A stretch of DNA of 64,000 bases from Hymenobacter artigasi (GCF_012275535.1 NZ_JAAVTK010000004.1:248001-312000), one strand, 5' to 3'; shown: positions 52,266-63,156, numbered from the stretch's first letter. Notes: generated from the sequence alone by a model not told the origin. Numbers and translations: made by a program.

Positions 52266-52952
52266 CTATTCGGCGGCGTCGGCAGCGGGTGCTGGCGCCG
52301 TTTCGGAGGGCTTTTCGGGGGCTTCGGCCTTGGGCTCGGCGGGCTTGGGGGCTTTGGGCTTGGCATCGGAAGCAGCGGCGGGCTTGGCGGCGGGCTTCAC
52401 TACGGCAGCCGCTTTCGGGGCCAGGTAGAGGAACATGCGCTTGCCTTCGAGCTTGGGCAGCTGCTCCACTTTGGCGAGGTCCTCGAGGGCCTGGGCAAAC
52501 TTGAGCAACAGGATTTCGCCCCGCTCCTTAAACACGATGCTACGACCAACGAAGTGCACGTAGCTCTTGATTTTCGCGCCTTCGCGCAGAAACTCCTGGG
52601 CGTGCTTCACCTTGAAGGCGAAGTCGTGCTCGTCGGTGTTGGGACCGAAGCGGATTTCCTTGAGCACGACCTTGGTCTGCTTGGCTTTCAGCTCGCGGGT
52701 TTTCTTCTTCTGCTCGTACTTAAATTTCGAGTAGTCGATGACGCGGCAGACGGGCGGGGTGGCGGTAGGCGAAATCTCAACGAGGTCGAGATTCTGCTCC
52801 TGCGCCATTTTCCGGGCTTGGTCTGTTGGATAAACACCCTGTTCGACATTGTCGCCGACGAGTCGTACCTCGCGGGCCAGGATTTTCTGATTGATTTTGA
52901 ACGGCTCTTCCACCTGCTGGCGGGGCACGTACCGACGATTCGGAGCTGCTAT
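52266..52952 (-). CDS. infC: Translation initiation factor IF-3, apparent ATA start
   Basis: About 228 residues if started at ATA 52952, or 220 from GTG 52928. IF3 N-domain ([27 protein letters not shown] ... [17 protein letters not shown]) and C-domain ([25 protein letters not shown] ... [15 protein letters not shown]), then an Ala/Pro/Lys-rich tail of about 50 residues. An AGGAGG Shine-Dalgarno (52961-52966) sits 8 nt before the ATA, and a stop codon (TAG) lies just upstream; the GTG has no such site. A rare start codon would allow IF3 to limit its own synthesis, as with AUU in E. coli. Confidence 0.9.
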   Translation of the reverse strand: MAAPNRRYVPRQQVEEPFKINQKILAREVRLVGDNVEQGVYPTDQARKMAQEQNLDLVEISPTATPPVCRVIDYSKFKYEQKKKTRELKAKQTKVVLKEIRFGPNTDEHDFAFKVKHAQEFLREGAKIKSYVHFVGRSIVFKERGEILLLKFAQALEDLAKVEQLPKLEGKRMFLYLAPKAAAVVKPAAKPAAASDAKPKAPKPAEPKAEAPEKPSETAPAPAADAAE

Positions 52953-52960
52953 GGTTTGGT

Positions 52961-52966
52961 CCTCCT
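52961..52966 (-). promoter_or_regulatory. Strong Shine-Dalgarno deciding the infC start
   Basis: AGGAGG on the minus strand, 8 nt upstream of an ATA codon in frame with infC. Strong SD sites are rare in this phylum, so its presence argues that the ATA is the true start. Confidence 0.65.
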
Positions 52967-53103
52967 GCTAAAAAAGTGGCGGGGAATGAGAGTCTGCGTG
53001 GTTTAGGCCGGGTAAGGCCTGGGTATCAAGGGGCAAATATCGGCATTTTTAATTGGAAAGGCAAGTGGATTGCCTAATCAATTTGACAGCCTGCATAATT
53101 AAA

Positions 53104-53208
53104 GAACGTCATGCAGCGCGCAGCGAAGCATCTTTACCTCGTTACTAAACCCTGTTAATTGGATTCGTATTGCGGTAAAGATGCTTCGCTGCGCGCTGCA
53201 TGACATTC
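53104..53208. repeat. Long palindromic (REP/MITE-like) element, copy 2
   Basis: 35-bp arms (53104-53138 and 53174-53208) match at 34 of 35 positions around a 35-bp loop. The core GTCATGCAGCGCGCAGCGA is like that of the element at 44160-44264. It lies between infC and thrS. Confidence 0.9.
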
Positions 53209-53231
53209 CAATTATTCAAATTGTAGCCTGA

Positions 53232-55166
53232 TTAGTAGGCCTCTACAATCTGACTTTGAACGCTCTTCACGAAGTCTTCAATCGGCATCGAGCCCAAGTC
53301 GCCTTCGCCGTGCTTGCGCACGCTGATGATGTTGTCCTGGGCCTCCTTCTCCCCTACTACCAGGAGATAAGGCAGCTTGCTCATCTCGGCATCGCGGATT
53401 TTGCGGCCGATGCGCTCGTCGCGGGCATCCACGGTGCCGCGCAGGTCGCGCTGCTCCAGCTGGGCTTTTACTTCGTTGGCGTAGTCGATGTACTTGTCGG
53501 AGATGGGCAGTACGATGAATTGCTCGGGGGTGAGCCAGAGCGGGAAGTTGCCGGCGCAGTGCTCGATGAGCACGGCCACGAAGCGCTCCAGCGAGCCGAA
53601 GGGCGCGCGGTGCAGCATAACGGGGCGCTGCTTGGTATTGTCGGAGGCTACGTATTCGAGGTCGAAACGCTCGGGCAGATTGTAATCGACCTGGATGGTG
53701 CCGAGCTGCCAGCGGCGGCCGAGGGCGTCGCGCACCATGAAGTCGAGCTTGGGACCGTAGAAGGCGGCTTCGCCCAATTCGGTGGTGGTGGAAAGGCCTT
53801 TTTCGGCCGCCGCTTCAATGATGGCGCTTTCGGCCAGGGCCCAGTTTTCATCGGTGCCGATGTACTTGGTTTTGTTCTCGGGGTCGCGCAGGCTGATTTG
53901 GGCCGTGTAGTCTTCAAAACCGAGGTTTTTGAAGACATAGAGCACCAGGTCAATCACCTTTTTGAACTCCTCTTTTACCTGGTCGGGACGGCAGAAGATG
54001 TGGGCATCGTCCTGCGTGAAGCCGCGCACGCGGGTGAGGCCGTGCAACTCGCCCGACTGCTCGTAGCGGTACACGGTGCCGAACTCGGCGTAGCGCACGG
54101 GCAGGTCGCGGTAGCTGCGGGGCTCGGTTTTATAGATTTCGCAGTGGTGGGGGCAGTTCATCGGCTTGAGGAAGAATTCCTCGCCGGGGTTGGGCGTTTT
54201 GATGGGCTGGAACGAGTCCGCGCCGTATTTCTCGTAGTGGCCGCTGGTCACGTACAGTTCTTTGGAGCCGATGTGGGGCGTGACAACGGGCTGGTAGCCG
54301 GCCTTCACCTGGGCTTTGCGTAGGAACTGCTCGAGGCGCTCGCGCAGGGCGGTGCCTTTGGGCAGCCACAGGGGTAGCCCCGCTCCTACTTTCTCGGAAA
54401 AAGCAAACAACTTCAGCTCTTTACCGAGCTTACGGTGGTCCCGACGCTTGGCTTCTTCGAGGCGTTCGAGGTATTCAGTGAGGTCCTTGGCCTTGGGGAA
54501 GGTGATGCCGTAGAGGCGCGTGAGCTGCTTGTTTTTCTCGTCGCCGCGCCAGTAGGCCCCGGCCACGTTCATCAGCTTGGCCGCCTTGATGGTGCTGGTG
54601 TCGGGGATGTGCGGACCACGGCAGAGGTCGGTGAAGCCGCCCTGCGTGTAGAAGGTGATTTGGCCGTCTTCGAGGCCGTCAATCAGCTCCAGCTTGTAGG
54701 GGTCCTGCTTGTCGGTGAAGTAGGCGATGGCATCGGCTTTGGAAACGTCCTTCCGCTCGTAGCGGCTTTTCGTTTTGGCCAGCTCGAGCATCTTCTTCTC
54801 GATTTCGGGGAAGTCCTCGCTGCTGATGCTACGGCCTTCGCCGAGGTCCACATCGTAGTAGAAGCCGTTTTCGATGGCCGGGCCGATGGCCAGCTTCACG
54901 CCGGGGTACAGCACTTCGAGGGCTTCGGCCATGAGGTGGGCCGAGGAGTGCCAGTAGGTGGATTTGCCGGCGGTATCGTTCCAGGTGAGGATGCTCACCT
55001 GCGCGTTGTCGGGCAGGGGGCGGTGCAGGTCGCGCACGTCGCCGTTGACGGTGACGGCGAGGGCGTTGCGGGCAAGGCCTTCGGAGATGCTGGCGGCTAC
55101 GTCGTAGCCGGTAGCGCCGTCGGGCAGCTGGCGCTGGGAGCCGTCGGGGAGGGTGATGTTGAGCAT
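53232..55166 (-). CDS. thrS: Threonyl-tRNA synthetase
   Basis: About 645 residues from ATG 55166 ([17 protein letters not shown]). TGS domain (1-65), editing domain (about 70-230, with [17 protein letters not shown] Zn site motif as [13 protein letters not shown]), class II catalytic core with [11 protein letters not shown] and [21 protein letters not shown]. Anticodon-binding domain at the end. Charges tRNA-Thr. Upstream of infC, the usual neighbourhood. The longer frame to 55247 is not family-like. Confidence 0.97.
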   Translation of the reverse strand: MLNITLPDGSQRQLPDGATGYDVAASISEGLARNALAVTVNGDVRDLHRPLPDNAQVSILTWNDTAGKSTYWHSSAHLMAEALEVLYPGVKLAIGPAIENGFYYDVDLGEGRSISSEDFPEIEKKMLELAKTKSRYERKDVSKADAIAYFTDKQDPYKLELIDGLEDGQITFYTQGGFTDLCRGPHIPDTSTIKAAKLMNVAGAYWRGDEKNKQLTRLYGITFPKAKDLTEYLERLEEAKRRDHRKLGKELKLFAFSEKVGAGLPLWLPKGTALRERLEQFLRKAQVKAGYQPVVTPHIGSKELYVTSGHYEKYGADSFQPIKTPNPGEEFFLKPMNCPHHCEIYKTEPRSYRDLPVRYAEFGTVYRYEQSGELHGLTRVRGFTQDDAHIFCRPDQVKEEFKKVIDLVLYVFKNLGFEDYTAQISLRDPENKTKYIGTDENWALAESAIIEAAAEKGLSTTTELGEAAFYGPKLDFMVRDALGRRWQLGTIQVDYNLPERFDLEYVASDNTKQRPVMLHRAPFGSLERFVAVLIEHCAGNFPLWLTPEQFIVLPISDKYIDYANEVKAQLEQRDLRGTVDARDERIGRKIRDAEMSKLPYLLVVGEKEAQDNIISVRKHGEGDLGSMPIEDFVKSVQSQIVEAY

Positions 55167-55298
55167 GAGACTGGGGTAAAAGCGGCCGGAAGGGCCAAGC
55201 AAGGCGCAAGTTAGCACTTGTGCCGGGAGGGGCGATATTTTTTTCAAACAAGCGGCGGCCGGGAAATACCGATGCTTGGTTTTAAACAGTATCCTGGG

Positions 55299-56477
55299 CT
55301 ATTGATTCCTTGCTGCGGAATTCAGCGGAGAAACCGGCGCGATGGGCTCGATGCGGGGCCGGGCTACGGGGCGGCGGTAGAAGTAGCGCGGCGCGGTGCG
55401 CAGGCTATCAGGCAAAGTAGCCTGCACCATCCCGTTCGTCTTCCACACTTTAAACGTCCAGTGCGGGTTGCCGGGATTTTCGGCCACGAGCAGGCGGTAC
55501 TGGACCAGGGCTTCGGAGAGGCGGCCCTGCGTTTCGAGGGCTTCGGCAAGTAGTGAGCGGGCTTCGGGCAGGCGCGGGTTGCGGCGCAGGGCGCGGGTAA
55601 GGTGCTTAATGACAGTAACAGGCTGGCGGGCTTTAACGGCGGCCAGGCCCAGACGATAATCGGCCCGGTACACGCTGGTATCGAGGACCAGGGCGCGGCG
55701 GTAGTACCACTGGGCACTATCCGGGCGGCCCTGCAGCTCCAGCTGACGGCCGTAGTCGTAGCGCAACAAGCCGGAGGTGGTATCGAGTTTCATGCCGAGG
55801 GCGGCGTAGCGGGCGGCATCGGCGGGAATGCGCCAGGCATTGAGCAGGAAAGCCAGCTGGTGCAGGATTTCGGGCTCGCGGGGGTTGCGGGCCAGGGCAT
55901 CCTGCAGGTACTGCACGGCGGTGCTGGTATCGGCGGTGGCAGCGTAGGCGAGGCCTTTGTAGAAGAGCGCGGCGGGCTGGTCGGGGTCGAGGCGCAGGGT
56001 GCGGTCGAGGTTGTCGAGGGCGGCGGGGTAGTTGCGGGCGGCGAGATGGGTTTCGCCCACGAAAAGCGGTAGTTCGGGGCCCGAAAAGCCAAGTTCGGCG
56101 GCCTGGCGGGCGGCGGCCAGCGCGGCGGGCAGCTGCCCCAACGCCCGGTAGGCCTTGGCCTGAATGAAGTAGAGGTTGCTATCGGAATCGTCTATTTCCA
56201 GGGCAGCAGCCACGTCGGTGAGGGCGGCGGTGGGCTGGCCGGCAGCCAGGCGCAGGGTGGCGCGGCGGGCCAGCAGGGCCGTATTGCGGGGCTCGCGGGC
56301 AATGGCGCCGTTGAGCTCGTCGGCCTGCACGCGGGGGCCGCTCTGCACTGTTTTCAGGTTCACCAGGGTGTCGGGCTGCTCGGAGGGCGCGGACTGGCAA
56401 GCAGCCACGGCCAAGCAGCCCACCAGCGGCAGCCAACGCGAAGAAAACCGTATCGAAACCGAAAAGCGCATGGTCAT
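55299..56477 (-). CDS. TPR lipoprotein
   Basis: 392 residues. The N-terminus WLPLVGCLAVAACQS ends in a lipobox with Cys about residue 27, so it should be a membrane-anchored lipoprotein. TPR units run from about 50 to 350 (for example PAALDNLDRTLRLDPDQPAALFYKGLAYA). No enzyme domain. The next gene upstream on the same strand is also TPR-like, 20 bp away, so the two probably act together. Exact role unknown. Confidence 0.85.
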   Translation of the reverse strand: MTMRFSVSIRFSSRWLPLVGCLAVAACQSAPSEQPDTLVNLKTVQSGPRVQADELNGAIAREPRNTALLARRATLRLAAGQPTAALTDVAAALEIDDSDSNLYFIQAKAYRALGQLPAALAAARQAAELGFSGPELPLFVGETHLAARNYPAALDNLDRTLRLDPDQPAALFYKGLAYAATADTSTAVQYLQDALARNPREPEILHQLAFLLNAWRIPADAARYAALGMKLDTTSGLLRYDYGRQLELQGRPDSAQWYYRRALVLDTSVYRADYRLGLAAVKARQPVTVIKHLTRALRRNPRLPEARSLLAEALETQGRLSEALVQYRLLVAENPGNPHWTFKVWKTNGMVQATLPDSLRTAPRYFYRRPVARPRIEPIAPVSPLNSAARNQ

Positions 56478-56496
56478 GTAAATGCAAAGCTAGTTG

Positions 56497-57495
56497 CTAC
56501 TGCTTGCGGCTGAGGGTATCGCGGCGCGCCCGGCTGGAATCAGCGGGAGCCAGAATAGCAGGTTTAGGTTTTTTGCCTTCGCGCGCCCGGCGTTTCTGGC
56601 GGCGCGCATCGGCCCGCACTAGCGGAGGCAGCATTTTGCGGCACAGGCGGCTCACCACCAAATCTTCGCTGGTGAAGGTGGGCAGGCGCTCGGCCTCGCG
56701 CAGCAAGGCAATGGCGCGGCGGCGGCGGCCCTGGTAAACGTACATCCGGGCCAAATCGTAGCAAAACTGCAGGTTTTTGGGAGCCAGCTCGCGGGCTTTT
56801 TCCAGGTCGGCCATGGCTTCTTTGCTATCGCCGCCGGGCGGCACCCCGCCGAGCACGATTTTGCTGTACAGGCGTTCGATTATGTTGTAGTGCGCCACGC
56901 GGTACTGCCAGCGGCCGCGCAGCTGCCAGGCTTCGGGCAGGTCGGGCCGGCGCTCGGTGGCCAGATATACGTGCGAGCGCAGGTCGCTAAAGGCTCTGAG
57001 ACGAGCACCAGCGCGGTACAGCGTGGCCTCGTTGAACAGCGCCAACGCTACGGCGTAGTTGCTTTCGCCGCCTTCGGGCCGGAGCAGCAGGGCGCGGTCG
57101 GCGTACTGCCGGCCGAGGTCGAAATAGGCCGATTTGCGGGTTTCATCGGAATAGCGGGCACCGATTTTTACGCTCAGCACGGCGGCCTGCCACAGGGCCA
57201 GGTAGTGGGTCGGCACCTCTTTCAGGATTTCCTGGTAAACGGCCAGGGCTTCGGAATCCTTGAAGCTATTGGCGAGCGCGGCGGCCTGGAATAGCTTGAC
57301 GCGCACGGCCGGCGGGTCGGCGGGTGGGGCGGCTACCAGCACGGGGAGGGCAACGGGCTTAGTAGGGAGCGGCCGGATTTGGCCAGCCGCCGGCAGCACC
57401 GCCAGGACGCAGAGCAGCAAGGCGCGACCCAGCCCGCCATACCCCCACCGGGCTACCAATAGCAAGCACGACCACCACCGAAACAACACAAGCAT
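56497..57495 (-). CDS. TPR-like exported protein
   Basis: 332 residues from ATG 57495 (MLVLFRWWSCLLLVARWGYGGLGRALLLC); the frame reaches back to TTG 57516. Hydrophobic N-terminal segments look like a signal or anchor, cleavage possible near AAGQIRP. Helical-repeat body (NSFKDSEALAVYQEILKEVPTHYLALWQAAVL, KEAMADLEKARELAPKNLQFCYDLARMYVYQGR). The C-terminal ~40 residues are very basic. Upstream partner of the TPR lipoprotein. Function unknown. Confidence 0.8.
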   Translation of the reverse strand: MLVLFRWWSCLLLVARWGYGGLGRALLLCVLAVLPAAGQIRPLPTKPVALPVLVAAPPADPPAVRVKLFQAAALANSFKDSEALAVYQEILKEVPTHYLALWQAAVLSVKIGARYSDETRKSAYFDLGRQYADRALLLRPEGGESNYAVALALFNEATLYRAGARLRAFSDLRSHVYLATERRPDLPEAWQLRGRWQYRVAHYNIIERLYSKIVLGGVPPGGDSKEAMADLEKARELAPKNLQFCYDLARMYVYQGRRRRAIALLREAERLPTFTSEDLVVSRLCRKMLPPLVRADARRQKRRAREGKKPKPAILAPADSSRARRDTLSRKQ

Positions 57496-57598
57496 AAACG
57501 CAAATAAATAGCGCAAAAGGATTGCTGAGCGCCAGAATCAGTCGCTCAAAACCCAACGGCCCGCTGCCCGGCATCACTCCACTACCCGGCGGCTGGAT

Positions 57599-60559
57599 TT
57601 AAAACAGCCCCAGCTGCGCCTTGGGCCGCTTTAGCAACTCCTGGGCGCGGGCCACTTCCTCGGCGGTTACGTCGACGGGGCCGGCGGGCTCGGGTTGGGC
57701 TTCGGCCCCGGCGGGATTTTCACCGGGCCGGGGGGCGGCGGCGCGCTTTTTCACTTCGCGGCGCTGGGGCTCGGGGCCTTCGTCGGTGAGCAGCGTGAGG
57801 GCGTGGATTTTGTAGTAGTTGAGCTTGTTGCCCATCGCCTTCCAGCCTTTCACGTCGATAAAGTCGTGCAGGGCAATGTTTTCGGTTTCCTTGTCGGCCT
57901 TCTTATCCTTCTGAATTTTGACTTCTACCAGCGGCTCGGGGTTGGCCGTCACGGCCAGCATTTTCGAGCCTTTGGCTTCGGAGATGAACAGAAAGCGCTT
58001 GGCCAGCGTGCTGGTTTCAATCTTAAACCGCTTGACGTAGTGCACTTTGCTTTCCCCATCGAGGTACACCGTCGAGAGCACCGTATCGGGCTCCAGCTTG
58101 CGCAGCAACACCATGTTGGGCACGTCGAAGTGTATAGCGGGGTCGGGCGCGGTCAGCTCGTAGCTGCCGTCCTTGTGCACCACCAGCAAGGCATTTTCGG
58201 TGTCGAAGGTGCCCAGGTAGCGGCCGTGGCCGGCGGTGTTGAGGCGGCCCACCACGCTGTCGAAGAACATTTCGCGGCCGCCCAATGTCGAGTCGCCCAG
58301 GGTTTTCTGGGTGATTTTTTTGATGGGCTGCTTGGTCACGATGTTGCCCATCGAGCCCTTGCCTTTGATGCTGAGCTCGGCAAAATCGAAATCGAACTGC
58401 TTCACCCGCGCCGGGGCTTTGTCGGAAAGCAGGATGTTGACAATCTCAGATTCCGAATTGGGGTTGGCCGTGAGGTAGAGGGTTTTGGTGCCCTTGGTGC
58501 CCTTAGTCAGGTCGTAGGTTTTGTCGCGGGTGATGCCTGAAACGAGGAAGCGCTTGGCGAAGCTGATGCCCGACGCGCCGTCGAGGTACACCATGTTGTA
58601 CACCAGCCGGTCATCGTTCTTATTGTAGACGCCGACGTGCAGTATATCCTTGCCCACGAAGGTCTTATCGCCGATTTTGGTGACCATGAACGTGCCGTCG
58701 CGCTTGATGGCGATGATGTCGTCCAAATCAGAGCAGTCGCACACAAATTCGTCCTTTTTGAGGCCGTAGCCCACGAAACCGTCCACGCGGTTCACATAAA
58801 GCTTCTGGTTGGCGATGGCCACTTTCTGAGCCGTCACCACGTCGAAGGTGCGGAGCTGGGTTTTGCGCTCGCGGCCCGCGCCGTACTTCTTCAGCAGGCC
58901 CTCGAAGTAGTTGATGGCGTAGCGCGTGAGGTTGGCCAGGTGGTCGGCTACTTCGGCCAGCTCGGCTTCCAGCTTTTGCAGGTATTCATCGGCCTTGAAG
59001 GCGTCGAATTTCGAGATGCGCTTGATGCGGATTTCGGTGAGGCGCGTGAGGTCGTCCTCCTCAATCGGGCGGCGCAGCACTATGCGGGTGTCCTCGGCTT
59101 TGGCCTTCTCCCCTTCTATGCGCACGAATTTCTTCAGGCCCTTGTCAATCGTTTCGAGAATTTCGGCCCAGGTTTCGCATTCCTCAATCTTGCGGTAGAT
59201 GCGGTTTTCGATGAAAATCTTCTCCAGCGAAGCGTTGTGCCAACGCTCCCATAGCTCATCCTGGCGGATTTCGAGCTCGCGCTCCAGCAGGCGCACGGTG
59301 GCCTTGGTGCTCTGGCGCAGCACATCCTCCACGCCCACGAAACGGGGCTTGTCGTCGATGATGACGCAGGTGTTGGGCGAGATGCTGATTTCGCAGTCGG
59401 TGAAGGCGTACAGCGCGTCCATGGTCAGGTCGGGCGACACGCCGGTGGGCAGCTGCACTTGAATCTCCACGTTGGCCGCCGTGTTGTCGACCACCTTCTT
59501 AATCTTGATTTTGTTGGCTTCCGAGGCCTTCACAATGCTCTCCATCAGCGCCGTGGTGGTGGAGCCGTAGGGAATGTCGCGGATGATGAGCAGCGTTTTA
59601 TCGACTTTCTCGATGGTGGCGCGCAGCCGGATTTTGGCCCCGCGCATGCCCGAGTTGTAGTTGCTAACGTCGCACAGGCCACCGGTCGAAAAGTCCGGAA
59701 ACAGCTGCACCTCGCGGCCCCGCAGCACGTCGATGCTGGCCTTGCACAGCTCGCGGAAGTTGTGGGGCATAATCTTGGTGCTCAGGCCCACGGCAATGCC
59801 CTCCACGCCCTGCGCGAGCAGCAGCGGGAACTTCACGGGCAGCGTGGTGGGCTCGCGCTTGCGGCCGTCGTAGCTGAGCTGCCACTCGGTGGTATCCGGA
59901 TTGAACACCACGTCGATGGCGAATTTCGAGAGCCGGGCCTCGATGTAGCGGGCGGCGGCGGCACCGTCGCCGGTACGCACGTCGCCCCAGTTGCCCTGCG
60001 TTTCGATGAGTAGGTCTTTCTGGCCCAGGTTCACGATGGCGTCGCCGATGCTGGCGTCGCCATGCGGGTGGTACTGCATGGTCTGGCCGATGACGTTGGC
60101 CACTTTGTTGAAGCGGCCGTCGTCCATCTCCTTCATGGCGTGCAGGATGCGGCGCTGCACGGGCTTAAGGCCGTCTTCGATGGCGGGCACGGCCCGCTCC
60201 AGAATTACGTAGGAGGCGTAGTCCAGAAACCAGTTCTGGTACATGCCGCGCACGGTGGCCACATCGTGAATGGTTTCGCCAGGGGCGAATTTGGGCTCTT
60301 CTTCGGTTTGCTCCTCTACGGGGATGGCCACGGCGGCGGTGGGCTCTGGCGCGAGGCCACCGAACAAATCGGCGGGCGCGGGCGGTGCATCGTCGGCAGT
60401 GGTGCCTTCGGCGGCATCCAGCGCGGCAAAGCTGGTGGGCTCTTCGGCATCGGCATCGGCGGCCGGCGAAAAAGCCGACAGGTCAAAATTCACCGAGTCG
60501 CCGGGCTGTAAATAATCTTGGTCGGGAGCGTCGGAGTTGGGAGTATCGAGAGAAGCCAC
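57599..60559 (-). CDS. parC: DNA topoisomerase IV / gyrase subunit A-type protein
   Basis: About 986 residues from GTG 60559 (VASLDTPNSDAPDQDYL). The first ~95 residues are an acidic, Ala/Pro-rich extension not usual in ParC. The breakage-reunion domain follows (YASYVILERAVPAIEDGLKPVQRRIL ... TMQYHPHGDASIGDA), with the DNA-cleaving Tyr at residue 205 (AAARYIEARL). A coiled-coil gate and a C-terminal beta-propeller region come next. The tail is Ala/Pro/Glu-rich. A promoter box at 60593 lies upstream of this GTG but downstream of the rival TTG 60622, supporting the shorter form. Pairs with parE, 463 bp upstream. Confidence 0.93.
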   Translation of the reverse strand: MASLDTPNSDAPDQDYLQPGDSVNFDLSAFSPAADADAEEPTSFAALDAAEGTTADDAPPAPADLFGGLAPEPTAAVAIPVEEQTEEEPKFAPGETIHDVATVRGMYQNWFLDYASYVILERAVPAIEDGLKPVQRRILHAMKEMDDGRFNKVANVIGQTMQYHPHGDASIGDAIVNLGQKDLLIETQGNWGDVRTGDGAAAARYIEARLSKFAIDVVFNPDTTEWQLSYDGRKREPTTLPVKFPLLLAQGVEGIAVGLSTKIMPHNFRELCKASIDVLRGREVQLFPDFSTGGLCDVSNYNSGMRGAKIRLRATIEKVDKTLLIIRDIPYGSTTTALMESIVKASEANKIKIKKVVDNTAANVEIQVQLPTGVSPDLTMDALYAFTDCEISISPNTCVIIDDKPRFVGVEDVLRQSTKATVRLLERELEIRQDELWERWHNASLEKIFIENRIYRKIEECETWAEILETIDKGLKKFVRIEGEKAKAEDTRIVLRRPIEEDDLTRLTEIRIKRISKFDAFKADEYLQKLEAELAEVADHLANLTRYAINYFEGLLKKYGAGRERKTQLRTFDVVTAQKVAIANQKLYVNRVDGFVGYGLKKDEFVCDCSDLDDIIAIKRDGTFMVTKIGDKTFVGKDILHVGVYNKNDDRLVYNMVYLDGASGISFAKRFLVSGITRDKTYDLTKGTKGTKTLYLTANPNSESEIVNILLSDKAPARVKQFDFDFAELSIKGKGSMGNIVTKQPIKKITQKTLGDSTLGGREMFFDSVVGRLNTAGHGRYLGTFDTENALLVVHKDGSYELTAPDPAIHFDVPNMVLLRKLEPDTVLSTVYLDGESKVHYVKRFKIETSTLAKRFLFISEAKGSKMLAVTANPEPLVEVKIQKDKKADKETENIALHDFIDVKGWKAMGNKLNYYKIHALTLLTDEGPEPQRREVKKRAAAPRPGENPAGAEAQPEPAGPVDVTAEEVARAQELLKRPKAQLGLF

Positions 60560-60592
60560 GGGGGGAAGCGAATGAGGTCGGCGTACTGCCGT

Positions 60593-60600
60593 CAAAAATA
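60593..60600 (-). promoter_or_regulatory. Bacteroidota -7 promoter box of parC (TATTTTTG)
   Basis: Perfect TAnnTTTG match 34 bp upstream of the GTG start, so parC has its own promoter apart from parE. Confidence 0.5.
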
Positions 60601-60622
60601 CCGGAATCAGCGCGGAGCGCAA

Positions 60623-61022
60623 TAAATTACAATTCCGGCCGGGGCCGGAAAGTTCCCAAGATTCTTAGCGAACCAGGGCTACCAGGAATACGCCCCATCG
60701 AATAGCAACGCACCCACAAAGCCAAACTTCGGCTTTTTATCACCAGAAACCAAACTAAATAAACTAGCCAACGGCTGTCTTCCTCCGGGTTGGTGGATAC
60801 CTGCACAGCGGCCGGCCAGCGCAAAAAGAAAAAAGCCCGAACCAAGGGCTCGGGCTTTTCCGTGGAATGTGTCGACTAGTCTACCCCTAGGCGACAAGGC
60901 AAACGTACACAAAAAAAAATTATTCCCAAACATCAAGTACTCATTCAGGGAAATTTTACGAAGCTAACAGTTGTGCTTATCGGGCATTTTTCCAGAAATG
61001 GGACAGCTAGCGCATTTGTTGT
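60623..61022. other. Intergenic region between parE and parC
   Basis: 400 bp with a clear terminator (60828-60859) and no gene. The remainder shows no RNA gene or strong repeat. Confidence 0.6.
60821..60859 (-). terminator. Rho-independent terminator after parE
   Basis: 10-bp perfect stem AAAAGCCCGA/TCGGGCTTTT (60831-60840, 60850-60859), 9-nt loop, T-run on the minus strand. It lies about 165 bp after the parE stop, leaving a fairly long 3' region. Confidence 0.88.
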
Positions 61023-62954
61023 TTAGGCCAAATCAGCTTCGGCTACTTCGGCCACGGGCAGCACGTCGGAGGTAATCAGGTCTTTTTCGAGGCGCAGGTT
61101 TTCAATGATGAATTCCTGGCGGGCAGGCGTGTTCTTGCCCATGTAGTAGGTGAGCACCTGCTGGATGCTGCGGTCGGATTGCAAAATGACGGGTTCCAGC
61201 TTGATGTTTTCGCCGATGAACTTGCCGAATTCATCCGGCGAAATCTCGCCCAGTCCCTTAAAACGAGTGATTTCGGGGTTTTTGCCCAGCTTGCGCATGG
61301 CGGCCTGCTTCTCGCTTTCGTTGTAGCAGTAAATAGTTTCTTTCTTGTTGCGGACGCGGAAGAGCGGCGTTTCGAGGATGAAAACGTGGCCGTTGCGCAC
61401 CAAATCGGGGAAGAACTGCAGGAAGAACGTGAGCAGCAGCAGCCGGATGTGCATGCCGTCGACGTCGGCATCGGTGGCCACCACCACGCGGTTATAGCGC
61501 AGGTGCTCAATGCCTTCTTCAATGTTGAGCGCGTGCTGGAGCAGGTTCAGCTCCTCGTTCTCGTACACGATTTTTTTCTTGAGCCCGAAGCAGTTCAGCG
61601 GCTTGCCACGCAGGCTGAATACGGCCTCCAGCTCCACGTTGCGGCTCTTGGTGATGCTGCCCGACGCGGAGTCGCCCTCGGTGATGAAGAGCGTGGTAAG
61701 CAGCTCCTTTTCGGCCCCGTCCTTGGCGTTTTCGCCCAGATGGAAGCGGCAGTCGCGCAGCTTACGGTTGTGCAGGTTGGCTTTTTTGGCGCGCTGGTTG
61801 GCGAGTTTTTTCACGCCGGCCATGTCCTTGCGCTCCCGCTCGCTCTGCTCGATGCGCTTGCGCAGGGCTTCGGCCACCAGCGCGTTTTTGTGCAGGTAGT
61901 TATCGAGGTGCTCCTTGACGAAATCGAGGATGAAGCCGCGCACGGTGGGGCCGTCCTCGCCCATGTTCACGCTGCCGAGCTTGGTTTTAGTTTGGCTTTC
62001 AAAAACCGGCTCCTGCACCCGCACCGAAATGGCGGCGATGATGCTGGCCCGGATGTCGGCCGCGTCGTAGTCCTTCTTGTAGAACTCGCGCACGGCCTTC
62101 ACCACGGCCTCGCGGAAGGCAGCCAGGTGGGTGCCGCCCTGGGTGGTGTACTGGCCGTTCACGAACGAGTAATACTCCTCGCCGTAGTCGTTGCCATGGG
62201 TCATGGCCATCTCAATATCCGGGGCTTTGAGGTGGATGATGGGGTAGCGCAGGTGCTCCACGTCGGCCTTGCGGGCGAGCAGGTCGAGCAGGCCGTTTTC
62301 GGAGTAATACTTCTGGCCGTTGAAGTTGATGGTGAGGCCAGCGTTGAGGTAAACGTAGTTCCAGATTTGATTTTCGAGGTACTCCGGAATGAAGCGGTAG
62401 TTCTTGAAAATCGTATCGTCGGGCTGGAACGTGACGAGCGTGCCGTTGCGCTGGCTGGTTTTGGTGGGCTTGGGGTCGCCCACCAGGTTGCCCTGGGCAA
62501 ACTCGGCGGCCTTAAGGATGCCCTCACGCACGCTCTGGACAAGGAAGTAACCGCTGAGGGCGTTCACGGCCTTGGTGCCCACGCCGTTGAGGCCCACCGA
62601 CTTTTGAAATACCTTACTATCGTACTTGCCGCCGGTGTTGATTTTGCTCACCACATCGACCACCTTGCCCAGCGGAATGCCCCGGCCGTAGTCGCGCACC
62701 TGCACCCGGCTGTCGGAAATTTTGATGTCGATGGTGCGGCCGTGGCCCATCACGTACTCATCGATGCAGTTATCGACGACTTCCTTCACGAGCACATAAA
62801 TGCCGTCGTCGTACGCCGAGCCGTCGCCGAGCTTGCCGATGTACATGCCGGGCCGCAGGCGAATGTGCTCGCGCCAGTCCAGCGAGCGGATACTGTCTTC
62901 GTTGTAGCCGTGGTCGGCGGCGGCCGGGGCGAGCGGCAATTGTTCGTCGTTCAT
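61023..62954 (-). CDS. parE: DNA topoisomerase IV / gyrase subunit B-type protein
   Basis: 643 residues. GHKL ATPase (about 20-230, with [15 protein letters not shown] and the lid [10 protein letters not shown]), transducer domain, Toprim with [16 protein letters not shown] and [17 protein letters not shown], and C-terminal [15 protein letters not shown]. It supplies the ATP-driven clamp for ParC in chromosome decatenation. ATG at 62954. Confidence 0.96.
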   Translation of the reverse strand: MNDEQLPLAPAAADHGYNEDSIRSLDWREHIRLRPGMYIGKLGDGSAYDDGIYVLVKEVVDNCIDEYVMGHGRTIDIKISDSRVQVRDYGRGIPLGKVVDVVSKINTGGKYDSKVFQKSVGLNGVGTKAVNALSGYFLVQSVREGILKAAEFAQGNLVGDPKPTKTSQRNGTLVTFQPDDTIFKNYRFIPEYLENQIWNYVYLNAGLTINFNGQKYYSENGLLDLLARKADVEHLRYPIIHLKAPDIEMAMTHGNDYGEEYYSFVNGQYTTQGGTHLAAFREAVVKAVREFYKKDYDAADIRASIIAAISVRVQEPVFESQTKTKLGSVNMGEDGPTVRGFILDFVKEHLDNYLHKNALVAEALRKRIEQSERERKDMAGVKKLANQRAKKANLHNRKLRDCRFHLGENAKDGAEKELLTTLFITEGDSASGSITKSRNVELEAVFSLRGKPLNCFGLKKKIVYENEELNLLQHALNIEEGIEHLRYNRVVVATDADVDGMHIRLLLLTFFLQFFPDLVRNGHVFILETPLFRVRNKKETIYCYNESEKQAAMRKLGKNPEITRFKGLGEISPDEFGKFIGENIKLEPVILQSDRSIQQVLTYYMGKNTPARQEFIIENLRLEKDLITSDVLPVAEVAEADLA

Positions 62955-63156
62955 CTAAAAAATCCGTAAGGAGGGCAGTTCTGGGGTAAAATAACGCAGA
63001 AAACAGCGGCATGGCAAGCCCACTGCTGCCAGTAAGCTTAGCCAGTCCCGCCAAATTATTTAGTTTTCAACAGCACTGCTACCGTCCCGGTTCACGGGCC
63101 GGGGGGCCAGTCGCCCGTTTTTCTGCTTCCCTCCTACTGCTTATCGCCCAACGAAT

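Noticed and set aside
61179..62969. 596-codon open frame antisense to parE
   Set aside because: Shadow of a conserved topoisomerase gene; His/Val/Ala-rich without known motifs.
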